Shown in pieces: positions 1 through 6,634 of a DNA stretch of 9,391 bases. The notes under the pieces were generated by a model, which saw only the letters and a program-made list of their open reading frames with translations, searched no databases and had not been told where the DNA came from. Source of the DNA: DASXTS01 sp036505275 (lineage in GTDB: Bacteria; Actinomycetota; Actinomycetes; Mycobacteriales; Pseudonocardiaceae); contig DASXTS010000302.1 in the NCBI GenBank assembly GCA_036505275.1, positions 1 to 9,391 on the forward strand. The letters run 5' to 3'. How positions within the stretch are numbered: the stretch's first letter is position 1; every line of letters starts with the position of its first letter. The position numbers and the translations under genes are program-made.

Positions 1-1000
1 TCATCCCGTAGTTGCCTGGCCGGATCACGTCGCCGTAGAAGCTCGCCACCCGTTGCTTGTAGTCGGGGGGCAGCGCGACGTTCTTGACCCCACCCCCCGC
101 GCTGACGATCGTCTCGGGGTGGAAGTCGCCGTCCGCGATGCCTCGGGCGCGGGCTCGGTCACGGATCATGAGGTGCTGCGCCCAGAGCCCGGAGATGGCC
201 AGCCTCTCGTGCCGCCGGTCTAGCAGCAGGTCGACGAACGCCTCGACGCCCTGGCTCAGCTCGTCGCCGCGGGCCCTCTGGTCCCGCTCGAAGGAAGCGA
301 TCTCACCAGGTGTCGCGCTTCCGTCCGCCATCCGGCGTCGCATCGCCGCCATAAGGCTGACATCGGTCAGGCGCAGCCGCTCGTCGGTGAGGAAGAAGCT
401 CTCGTCCGGTGTCGACCACAGCCCGGCACCGATCTTCGCCGCGTCGGTCGCGCTGTTGACGCCCACGTGCGGCCCCAGCCAGAAGTAGCCGCGGGCCCGG
501 TCCGCGCGGGTGTACGGCCAGCCGAGCAGCCGGTCGAACGTCCGCACCTTTCGCGCGCGATCCTCCACGCTGTGCGACAGGAACGAACACTTTCCACTGG
601 TGCCGCTGGTGGCGAGGACGAAGTGCCCGTTCGCGCGCAACCGGTCCACCCATTCGTCCTCATCGGCGATGCCGTCGAAGTCGACCGTCGTGACATCGGC
701 CGATGAGAGCGTGCTCAGCCAGCGGGCCAGGTCCTTCCAACGCTTCTTCTCGACGAAGGCGGCCGGGTAGGACTTGTATGTCGTGTGCGGAAACAGCAGC
801 GGTACCAGATCGGCCTTCCGGGTGATCCGTTCGCGGCCGGCGTCCCGCACCCGCCGCTCCAGAAGCGGCACCTGTTGCCTACGCTCGGCCACTACCGCAT
901 CGGCCGCGTCGAGTTGTAGCGGCAACAACTCCTTCTGGCCGAACCCATAGGGGTCCTCGCCCTGCCCCATCTCGATCAGTGTGTGGCTTGCCTCGTCCAT
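1..1000 (-). CDS. Adenylate-forming acyl-activating enzyme, LuxE/PaaK-like (C-terminus cut by window edge)
   Basis: The reading frame stays open from an ATG at 1000 to the window edge, giving 333 codons. The start is supported by a GGGAGG ribosome binding site about 8 bases upstream. Residues 131-137 read TSGTSGK, the phosphate-binding loop of ANL adenylate-forming enzymes. Around residues 302-307 there is SAGGGVK, resembling the GGGWK-type segment of LuxE and phenylacetate-CoA ligase relatives. The last visible residues, NYGM followed by a codon starting with A, fit the YGM(S/T)E motif of this superfamily. Known members activate a carboxylate as acyl-AMP and pass it to CoA, a protein thiol or another acceptor. 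The acid substrate and acceptor cannot be read here. No transmembrane segment is apparent, so it is probably cytosolic. The gene is divergent from an AraC-type regulator with a 130-bp shared promoter region, so control by that regulator is plausible. The C-terminal lid domain lies outside the window. Confidence 0.8.
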   Translation of the reverse strand, partial: MDEASHTLIEMGQGEDPYGFGQKELLPLQLDAADAVVAERRQQVPLLERRVRDAGRERITRKADLVPLLFPHTTYKSYPAAFVEKKRWKDLARWLSTLSSADVTTVDFDGIADEDEWVDRLRANGHFVLATSGTSGKCSFLSHSVEDRARKVRTFDRLLGWPYTRADRARGYFWLGPHVGVNSATDAAKIGAGLWSTPDESFFLTDERLRLTDVSLMAAMRRRMADGSATPGEIASFERDQRARGDELSQGVEAFVDLLLDRRHERLAISGLWAQHLMIRDRARARGIADGDFHPETIVSAGGGVKNVALPPDYKQRVASFYGDVIRPGNYGM

Positions 1001-1060
1001 CGGGCGCCTCCCTGGATTGCGCACGCGGTTGTCGCGTCGACGTCCCGGGGCAGGCTCCCT

Positions 1061-1089
1061 CTCCGCTGGTTCCGAAACCATCGGCGGAG
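1061..1089. promoter_or_regulatory. Interrupted inverted repeat, candidate operator between divergent genes
   Basis: CTCCGC at 1061-1066 pairs with GCGGAG at 1084-1089, and TGGTT at 1067-1071 pairs with AACCA at 1076-1080. The centre is CCGA, with a 3-base asymmetric insertion (TCG) on the right. It lies about 40 bases before the AraC-type gene and 60 bases before the adenylating enzyme, where an operator for either would be expected. Binding by the AraC-type regulator is inferred from position only. Confidence 0.4.
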
Positions 1090-1130
1090 CGGACACGACC
1101 GTATATGGTTCGGACAGGAGGCGTCGACGA

Positions 1131-2126
1131 ATGCCAGGAACGGCACCGGGGACACGCCAGCTGGTCGTCATCGTCGCATTCGAGGGCGTCCGGCTCGGGA
1201 GCCTCGGAATGGTCTCGGACGCGATGGCGTTGAGCGACCGGTTTCGCGGGCGTGTCTACGGCGGCCACGCGTTCTACCCGTCGAGCGGCGAGGTCCTCGG
1301 ACTCCAGGTCCGCGTGCTGACCCCGACCGGTGAGCCGGTGCGCGCGGCGGCCGGGCCGCGGCTGATCGCCGACGGACGGGTCGGCGGCGACACGCCGGCC
1401 AAGGCCGTCGTCCTGCCTGCCTTCGGTACCAGCCTCGCTCCGGACGGCCTTGTGCCCCACCCGCCCGGCTGGGACGCGGTGCTGCCCTGGATCGCTCGTC
1501 AGCACGGCAGCGGTGCGCTGATCGCGGCGATGGGCGCCTCGGTGCTGGCCTTGGCGGAGGCCGGTCTGCTGGACGGGCGCGAGGCGGTCGCCGACCGTCG
1601 CATCGCCCGGCGCATCGAGACCCACCACCCGAGCGTCGCCCTGCTGCCCGGGCTGCCCATGCTCGCGACCCGCGACCTGATCATGGCCGCGACCGCGGCC
1701 GGTGAGGTGGAGACGGTGCGGGAACTGGTCCGTCGGATCAACTCGCCGAACTCGTTGGCGTGGCTGGACGCGGAGCTCGGGCGGGACGCGCCTGGCGACG
1801 GGATCGCCGACCCGGTGATCGTCCGTTTCCTGCATCTAGCGCGCGAGCGGTACGCCGAGCCGCAGTCCGTCGCGTCGATCGCCGCCCACCTCGGCACGAC
1901 CGAGCGGACCCTGCGCCGGCGCTGCCAGATGGTCCTCGGCGCGAGCCCGAGCGACGTCATCCGCACGTTGCGCCTCGACGCCGCACGGGTGATGCTCGAT
2001 CGCTCGTCGATCCCGGTGGAACGGGTCGGTCGCCTGGTCGGATACACCGACGCCGCGTCCTTCCGCGCTCAGTTCCGCAGGAGGTTCGGCCACCCGCCGT
2101 CGGCGGTCCGCCGCGACCGGACGTAG
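1131..2126 (+). CDS. AraC-family transcriptional regulator with DJ-1/PfpI (GATase1-like) N-terminal domain
   Basis: This is a 331-residue protein. The ATG at 1131 is preceded by a GGACAGGAGG ribosome binding site about 9 bases upstream, so I prefer it over the in-frame starts further upstream. Residues 10-190 match the glutamine-amidotransferase-like fold fused to many AraC regulators, including the segment EAGLLDGREAV, which matches the AGLLDGR landmark of that subgroup. Residues 235-331 form the two helix-turn-helix DNA-binding domain, with TERTLRRRC, a VGYTDAASFRAQFRRRFG segment and a HPPSAVRR end. The nucleophile-elbow region reads AAMGAS (residues 132-137) with no cysteine where related proteins often have CTGA, so this domain is probably a ligand or dimerisation module rather than a hydrolase. 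It is divergent from the adenylating enzyme and convergent with the dehydrogenase. The likely targets are the divergent gene and itself; the effector is unknown. Confidence 0.9.
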   Translation: MPGTAPGTRQLVVIVAFEGVRLGSLGMVSDAMALSDRFRGRVYGGHAFYPSSGEVLGLQVRVLTPTGEPVRAAAGPRLIADGRVGGDTPAKAVVLPAFGTSLAPDGLVPHPPGWDAVLPWIARQHGSGALIAAMGASVLALAEAGLLDGREAVADRRIARRIETHHPSVALLPGLPMLATRDLIMAATAAGEVETVRELVRRINSPNSLAWLDAELGRDAPGDGIADPVIVRFLHLARERYAEPQSVASIAAHLGTTERTLRRRCQMVLGASPSDVIRTLRLDAARVMLDRSSIPVERVGRLVGYTDAASFRAQFRRRFGHPPSAVRRDRT

Positions 2127-2191
2127 CTCTCGTAGATCTTCAGGCCGGATGCACCCAGGTGCCGGAATTCCACCGGGAATCCAGGTCGCGC

Positions 2192-2968
2192 TCAGCCGAC
2201 CATCGGCTGGTACATGACGCAGCTCAGTCCGCTGTCGACGGGGATCGCCGCCCCGGTGATGGCGGCGGCCTCGTCGGAGGCCAGGAACGCGACCAGGTTG
2301 GCGATGTCGGCGGGCTCGACCATCCGCCGCAGCGGCAGTTGCTTCACGTACGCCTCGAATTTGTCGGCCCCACCGAGGTAGGCCTCGAACGACGGCGTGC
2401 GCACCGAACCGGGCACGACGGCGTTGACCCGGATCCCGAACGCACCGGCCTCGACCGCCGCCTCCCTGGTGAGCTGGATGACCGCGGCTTTCGCCACCCC
2501 GTAGTAGGGGATCGTTTCCGGCACCTTTCCCAGCCCTGCCAGCGACGACGTGTTGACGATCGCGCCGCGGCCACGCGGGGCCATCAGGCGTACTGCGGCG
2601 CGAACTCCGCGGAAGGTCGCGCCGAGGTTGCCGTCGATGCCCAGGGCCCACTCCTCGTCGGCGACGTCGACGAGGGACGAGCGCCGTCCGAAGCCGACGT
2701 TGTTGTGCACGATGTCGATCTGCCCACAGCGTGCCCAGACATCGTCGAACAGCCGGTCGACATACCCGTCGGCGGTCACGTCGCCCACCGCGGTGTCGGC
2801 CGATCCGCCCACCGCAACGATCGCGGCGCGGGTCTCATCGGCGCCGTCGCCGTTCACATCATTGACGACGACATGTGCGCCGTCCGCGGCCAGCCGCTTC
2901 GCGCTTGCGCGGCCGATGCCAGAACCGGCACCCGTCACGACCGCCACCTGCCCGCTGAACTGTCCCAT
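2192..2968 (-). CDS. Short-chain dehydrogenase/reductase (classical SDR)
   Basis: A 258-residue, single-domain oxidoreductase of usual length for classical SDRs. The N-terminus carries the cofactor motif TGAGSGIG (residues 12-19). Asp37 at the end of the second beta strand suggests NAD(H) over NADP(H). NNVG (89-92) is the variant of the structural NNAG motif. The catalytic set is visible as Asn114, Ser141/142 (in NTSS), Tyr156 and Lys160 (YGVAK). A PG motif follows in VVPGSVRTP, and the end of the protein reads ITGAAIPVDSG, the typical SDR C-terminal region. I chose the ATG at 2968 because GGAG lies 8 bases upstream; the adjacent GTG at 2971 is the alternative. The family reduces carbonyls or oxidises secondary alcohols; the substrate cannot be assigned. 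It follows the response regulator on the same strand after a 166-base gap, so it probably has its own promoter, although read-through is possible. Confidence 0.92.
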   Translation of the reverse strand: MGQFSGQVAVVTGAGSGIGRASAKRLAADGAHVVVNDVNGDGADETRAAIVAVGGSADTAVGDVTADGYVDRLFDDVWARCGQIDIVHNNVGFGRRSSLVDVADEEWALGIDGNLGATFRGVRAAVRLMAPRGRGAIVNTSSLAGLGKVPETIPYYGVAKAAVIQLTREAAVEAGAFGIRVNAVVPGSVRTPSFEAYLGGADKFEAYVKQLPLRRMVEPADIANLVAFLASDEAAAITGAAIPVDSGLSCVMYQPMVG

Positions 2969-3134
2969 CACGCACGCTCCTCGTGGACCCGATCTTCACG
3001 TGGCCGGAGACGACCTGGCCCGGACGGTAGGAGCGGGCCCGCGCGCACGTCCAGGCCCCTCACGGCCACGACCGGCGAACCGGGTTCCTGAGCCGTCCGT
3101 GGACGCCACCACCAAGATCGCAACTGAGGACGCT

Positions 3135-3797
3135 TCAGGGCCGTTTGGGTGCGGCGCCGAAGCCGGCGTCGCGTGCCTTGACGATGGCCGCGGCGCGGTC
3201 GGAAACCTGCAGCTTTCCGAAGATGTTGGAGACGTGGTTGCGCACCGTCTTGAGGGTGAGCAGAAGCTCGTGGGCGATGGCGGCGTTGCCCCTGCCGGCC
3301 GCGATGAGCTCGAGGACGTCGCGTTCCCGGTCGGTCAGCGTGGGAAAGGCCGCCCGCGCCGAACCACCGCCGTTCGCGAAATGCTCGATGACCCGCCGCG
3401 CCACGGACGGGCCGAAGATCGCCTCGCCGGCTCCGATCGCCCGCACCGCCCGCAGGATCTCCTCCTGCTCGGCGCCCTTGAGCAGGTAGCCGCGGGCGCC
3501 GGCGCGCATCGCGGCGAAGACCGACTCGTCGTCTTCGAACATGGTGAGCACGACGACACCGACGTCCGGGTTGGCGCGCAACAGCCGGCGGGTGGCCTCG
3601 ATGCCGTCGAGTCCGGGCATGCGCAGATCCATGACGACGACGTCGGGGCGGCTCTGCCCGGCCAGTTCCAGGGCCCGCGTACCGCTGTCCGCTTCGCCCA
3701 CCACCTCGAGGTCAGCCGCGGACGAGAGCATCATGCGCAGCCCGGCGCGATACGCCGGATGGTCGTCGGCGACGAGGACGCGCAGCACGTCGGTCAT
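3135..3797 (-). CDS. Two-component response regulator, NarL/FixJ family
   Basis: A 220-residue DNA-binding response regulator. The receiver domain (about 5-120) shows the acidic pair Asp11-Asp12, the phosphoacceptor Asp57 in VVVMDLRMPG, Thr85 and Lys107 in GYLLKGA. The LuxR-type helix-turn-helix (about 153-213) is seen as LTDRERDVLELIAAG and KTVRNHVSNIFGKLQV. Its ATG overlaps the kinase stop codon in an ATGA (3794-3797), and GGAG precedes the start by 5 bases within the kinase gene, so translation is probably coupled. It should be phosphorylated by the adjacent kinase and then bind an inverted-repeat site as a dimer. The palindrome between the kinase and the divergent membrane protein gene is the best local candidate. 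The cellular target set is unknown. Confidence 0.95.
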   Translation of the reverse strand: MTDVLRVLVADDHPAYRAGLRMMLSSAADLEVVGEADSGTRALELAGQSRPDVVVMDLRMPGLDGIEATRRLLRANPDVGVVVLTMFEDDESVFAAMRAGARGYLLKGAEQEEILRAVRAIGAGEAIFGPSVARRVIEHFANGGGSARAAFPTLTDRERDVLELIAAGRGNAAIAHELLLTLKTVRNHVSNIFGKLQVSDRAAAIVKARDAGFGAAPKRP

Positions 3798-5680
3798 GAG
3801 CGCTCCGCTCTCGCGGTGTCCGCCCACGGTCTCGCCGGCGGTTCCGGCAACGGCGGTTCCCCCAGCGGCGGTTCCCCCAGCGGCGGTTCCGGCAGCGGCG
3901 GTTCCGGCAGCGGCAGCACGGCGCGGACCAATGTCCCGCCCTCCGGTCGGCGCGTGATGGTGCATGATCCGCCGAGTTCCGCGGCCCGCTCCCGCATCGA
4001 CGTCCAGCCGACTCCGTGCCCCACGTGGTCGCCCGGGCCGCTGCCGTTGTCGGCCACGCTCACTTCGAGCGCGCCGTTCATCGTGACGGCGATCAGACAC
4101 CGGGAGGCGCCGGCATGGCGCACCACGTTGGTCAGCGCCTCGCTGGCGATCCGGTACGCCGCGACCTCGACTGCCGCCGGCAACAACGGCGAGCCCTCCG
4201 GCCCCTCGATCTCGATGACCAGTGGGGGGCGACCGTCGCCCGAGCCGTACCTCGACAGGCTGGCCGCCTTCTGCCGCAGGGCGGCAACCAGCCCGACCTC
4301 GTCCAGCGCCGGCGGGCGCAGGTCGTCGACCAGCCTGCGGATCTCCGCGATCGCCGCCTTGGTCTCCTCCCGCAGCTCGCCGAGCAGCCGACCCGCGGCG
4401 GGATCGTCGACCAGGGCGCTGACGGCGTTGAGCTTGAGCACGATCGCGGCCAGCGACGGGCCTAGCCCGTCGTGCAGATCGCGGCGCAGCCGGCGGCGTT
4501 CCTCCTCCTGCGCGGTCACCAGCCGGGCGCGCGAGCGGCGCAGGTCTTCCGTCGTCTCGTCGAGCTGGTTGGAGAGCCGGCGCAGCGCGACGTACGGATC
4601 GCGCCGGTCGCCGTACACCCAGTGCTCGACCCGCCGGCGCAGCCGGGCATGCGCCGGCTGGATGGCGACCGCGACAACACCCACGCCGACCAGGCCGGCG
4701 GCGCTGCGGTCGTCGATCATCGCGCCGAGGCCGGCCAACACCACGGCGTAGCTGCCGATGACCAGCACGGTGAGCACGCCATAGGTCAGGGTGCGGCTGA
4801 GCACGAGCTCGATGTCGAGGACGCGGTACCGCAGGATGCCCACCCCGATGGCCAGCGGCAGCACGGAGCCGGCGACGGTGACGCCGATCACGGTCAACGT
4901 CCCGGCGCTGCCGGTCAACCAGTAGTCGAGCCAGCACACAACCAGGCCGACCGGCACGGCCAGGGCGGCCCAGGCGAACCAGAGCATCTGCAGGCGCTCA
5001 TCGCCGGCGGCGCGACGCAGCCGAGCTCGGGCGGCGACGACGGCGCCGACGAGGCTGACCGCGACGCCGACCAGCGAGATCACGCCCAACGGCCCGGCGA
5101 CATATCCGGGCAGCGCCGGCAGCACCGGGTCGAGCGTCGGATACTCCGCGCGGAACTCGGCCACGTCCGTGGCGGCGACCGCGATGAGAAGGACGTAGCA
5201 AGCCAGGCAGCCGATGACGAACCGGCGCCATCGGGTGTTGAGGAAGTGCCCGTCGGGGAAGACATACGCGATCAGCGCGAGGCACACGTACAGGAGCACC
5301 CAGACGCCGAGGCCGAGCTGATCGATCAGGGCCTCGGCTCTCGGCGGCAGGCCAAGGGTGTACCCGTCACCGCCGAGCACGACGGCGACGAACACACCGT
5401 GAGTCAGCAGCAGCCACCCCACGGCGTGCCGCGGATGCCGGCGCACGACGAGTAGGCCGACGGTCGCGGCCGTCACGGTCTCGAGCAGGATCAGCGCTGA
5501 GAGCGCTGAGAGCCGCACGGCATCCGTGGAGTCTCGTCTGAGCCAGAACGCCGATACGTCCGCCACCACGATCAGCGCGACGATGGCCGGCGCGAGCCAA
5601 CGCGCGAGCCAACGCGCGAGCCAACGCGCACGGCGCTCGGCTCGAACGGGCGCGACGTCGGGGGTGACCGGGGTTTCCAT
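3794..5680 (-). CDS. Polytopic membrane sensor histidine kinase (HisKA_3/HATPase_c)
   Basis: A 628-residue kinase. After a basic N-terminus, roughly ten hydrophobic helices occupy residues 30-350. The segment ILRYRVLDIELVLSRTL near the last helices is typical of actinobacterial membrane-sensing kinases. A coiled linker leads to the HisKA_3 dimerisation helix with the phosphoacceptor His403 in RRDLHDGLGP. The ATPase domain shows the N box around Asn518 (EALTNVVRHAG), the G1 box VADNGSGP (Asp544) and a G2-type GHGVGWTSMRERA. The likely role is autophosphorylation on His403 in response to a membrane or envelope signal and transfer to Asp57 of the overlapping response regulator. I chose the ATG at 5680; it has no clear ribosome binding site and may be leaderless. 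An upstream in-frame ATG near 5791 would add 37 residues of poor composition. Two tandem repeats (WLAR at residues 20-31, PLPEP at 590-614) are unusual for the family. Confidence 0.93.
   Translation of the reverse strand: METPVTPDVAPVRAERRARWLARWLARWLAPAIVALIVVADVSAFWLRRDSTDAVRLSALSALILLETVTAATVGLLVVRRHPRHAVGWLLLTHGVFVAVVLGGDGYTLGLPPRAEALIDQLGLGVWVLLYVCLALIAYVFPDGHFLNTRWRRFVIGCLACYVLLIAVAATDVAEFRAEYPTLDPVLPALPGYVAGPLGVISLVGVAVSLVGAVVAARARLRRAAGDERLQMLWFAWAALAVPVGLVVCWLDYWLTGSAGTLTVIGVTVAGSVLPLAIGVGILRYRVLDIELVLSRTLTYGVLTVLVIGSYAVVLAGLGAMIDDRSAAGLVGVGVVAVAIQPAHARLRRRVEHWVYGDRRDPYVALRRLSNQLDETTEDLRRSRARLVTAQEEERRRLRRDLHDGLGPSLAAIVLKLNAVSALVDDPAAGRLLGELREETKAAIAEIRRLVDDLRPPALDEVGLVAALRQKAASLSRYGSGDGRPPLVIEIEGPEGSPLLPAAVEVAAYRIASEALTNVVRHAGASRCLIAVTMNGALEVSVADNGSGPGDHVGHGVGWTSMRERAAELGGSCTITRRPEGGTLVRAVLPLPEPPLPEPPLGEPPLGEPPLPEPPARPWADTARAERS
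3839..3913 (-). repeat. Five 15-bp tandem repeats encoding PLPEP/PLGEP at the kinase C-terminus
   Basis: Five contiguous 15-bp units (3839-3853, 3854-3868, 3869-3883, 3884-3898, 3899-3913) differ at only one to three bases. In the kinase frame they encode PLPEP, PLPEP, PLGEP, PLGEP, PLPEP (residues 590-614), just past the ATPase domain. The unit length is a multiple of three, so gain or loss keeps the frame. Confidence 0.95.
5591..5626 (-). repeat. Three exact 12-bp tandem repeats encoding WLAR before the first kinase helix
   Basis: CGCGAGCCAACG occurs three times in perfect tandem (5591-5602, 5603-5614, 5615-5626). In the kinase frame it encodes the WLAR units between residues 19 and 30, directly before the first transmembrane helix. 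The exact copies suggest a recent slippage expansion. Confidence 0.95.
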
Positions 5681-5725
5681 GGTGTTGTCAGTGTGGCCTG
5701 GCGGCGCGGCCCGCGGGGAGGCGGT

Positions 5726-5740
5726 CGGGAACAGTTCCCG
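5726..5740. promoter_or_regulatory. Perfect palindrome CGGGAACAGTTCCCG, candidate operator
   Basis: CGGGAAC (5726-5732), one central A, and GTTCCCG (5734-5740) form a perfect 7-1-7 inverted repeat. It sits 45 bases before the kinase start and about 100 bases before the divergent membrane protein gene, so one dimer here could control both. NarL/FixJ regulators bind inverted repeats, which makes the neighbouring response regulator the first candidate. This assignment is inference. Confidence 0.5.
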
Positions 5741-5748
5741 GCCGGGCC

Positions 5749-5770
5749 GGGACACATGGCCGATGTGCCC
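5749..5770. promoter_or_regulatory. Second inverted repeat in the divergent promoter region
   Basis: GGG-A-CACAT (5749-5757) faces ATGTG-CCC (5763-5770) around the spacer GGCCG. There are eight paired positions with one bulged A. It lies 9 bases to the right of the perfect palindrome and may be a second regulatory site, but it is less regular. Confidence 0.3.
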
Positions 5771-5841
5771 AGGTTCGCGGGATCGCAATGTCATCGGCGG
5801 CAGCGGTCATCCGGACCGCGCCAAACCCACGGGAGACCGCC

Positions 5842-6504
5842 ATGCAGACCAGCCGATTCGAACGCTTCCTGCCCATCTCCGGCGTGATCGCCGGACTCCT
5901 GTTCGCCCTCCGCGATCCGATCCTGTCCTGGGGTGCGCCGAGCGTCGACGGCGACGCAGCCGGGTACGTCCGGTGGGTAACCGACCACGGCGTGGCGACG
6001 TCGATCTCGGGCTTCGCCGCCGGGTACTTCGCCGTGGCAATGCTGTTCTTCGCCGTGGCGCTGCGACAGGCGCTGCGCTCCGGTGAGCCGGGCGAGTCCA
6101 CCTACTCCAGCGCCGCGTTCGCCGGCGGCCTGGCGGTGGCACTGTCGGTGGCCGTCATGGGCTGGGTCGGCCTGGCGGCCACCGAGGCGGCGACGGCCGG
6201 TAACGCCGCAGTCGTCACCACGCTCGGCTACATCAGCGACTTCGGCTGGATCCCCTGGGTGGCCGGATCGGCCGTGCTGTTCCTGTCGACCGGACTCGGC
6301 GGATGGCGCATGGCGGTGCTGCCCAAGCCGCTGGCCATCGCGACCGTGGTGCTGGGCATCCTCTGTCTGACCGGGCCGACCGGCATCGCGGTGTTTCTGC
6401 TCACGCCGGTGTGGCTCATCGTCACAGGCATCGTGCTGCACCGGCGGCTGAGCGCTTCGTCACCCGCCGCCGCACCCGGCGTCCGCGTCCGTGCAACGGC
6501 CTGA
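5842..6504 (+). CDS. Small integral membrane protein of unknown function
   Basis: I do not recognise a named family. The ATG at 5842 has GGGAGA five bases upstream, and the product is 220 residues. It has five or six hydrophobic helices: about 10-28, 55-78, 90-112, 122-150 and a long region 160-198 that may be two helices. It ends in a short basic cytoplasmic-like tail (LHRRL, then an Ala/Pro/Arg-rich end). No catalytic motif is visible. It is divergent from the histidine kinase across a 161-bp region holding a perfect palindrome, so it could be a target of, or accessory sensor for, the two-component system. A strong hairpin 33 bases after its stop suggests it is transcribed alone. Confidence 0.8.
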   Translation: MQTSRFERFLPISGVIAGLLFALRDPILSWGAPSVDGDAAGYVRWVTDHGVATSISGFAAGYFAVAMLFFAVALRQALRSGEPGESTYSSAAFAGGLAVALSVAVMGWVGLAATEAATAGNAAVVTTLGYISDFGWIPWVAGSAVLFLSTGLGGWRMAVLPKPLAIATVVLGILCLTGPTGIAVFLLTPVWLIVTGIVLHRRLSASSPAAAPGVRVRATA

Positions 6505-6536
6505 GCACGGAAGGAACACCCGCTAGTCGACGAGGG

Positions 6537-6576
6537 GCGTCCGAGGAAGGGGCTATTGCTCTTCTTCCTCGGACGC
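6537..6576. terminator. Hairpin terminator after the membrane protein gene
   Basis: GCGTCCGAGGAAG (6537-6549) pairs perfectly with CTTCCTCGGACGC (6564-6576). The stem can extend inward by two G-U pairs and one G-C pair, leaving an 8-base loop. No U-run follows, as is common in high-GC actinobacteria. It lies between the membrane protein stop (6504) and the LanB-like gene start (6635), so it probably insulates the two; a leader or attenuator role for the downstream gene is possible. Confidence 0.65.
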
Positions 6577-6634
6577 TCGTGTCGGTAGTGAACCTGTAGT
6601 CAACCGGGCCGGATTCTCGGGTCGAGCACCGCGG

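Noticed and set aside
1101..1110. TATATGG considered as a -10 element for the AraC-type gene
   Set aside because: There is no -35-like sequence at a suitable distance, and it lies only about 20 bases from the start codon, so the call is not supported.
2127..2191. The gap between the convergent AraC and SDR genes, searched for a terminator
   Set aside because: It contains an 8-bp GGAATTCC palindrome but no convincing stem-loop.
3017..3039. GGCCCG/CGGGCC inverted repeat considered as a terminator for the response regulator
   Set aside because: The stem is only 6 bp with an 11-base loop, lies about 100 bases past the stop codon, and such GC pairings are frequent by chance here.
2550..4751. A 733-codon plus-strand open frame
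   Set aside because: It is antisense to the dehydrogenase, response regulator and kinase. Its product is low-complexity Ser/Arg/Pro/Ala with no domain, as expected in high-GC DNA.
3135..4937. A 600-codon minus-strand frame spanning the kinase C-terminal half and the response regulator, suggesting a fusion protein
   Set aside because: Only the last 220 codons form a recognisable protein (the response regulator). The upstream part is Arg/Gly-rich shadow translation of the kinase gene, which has full motifs in another frame.
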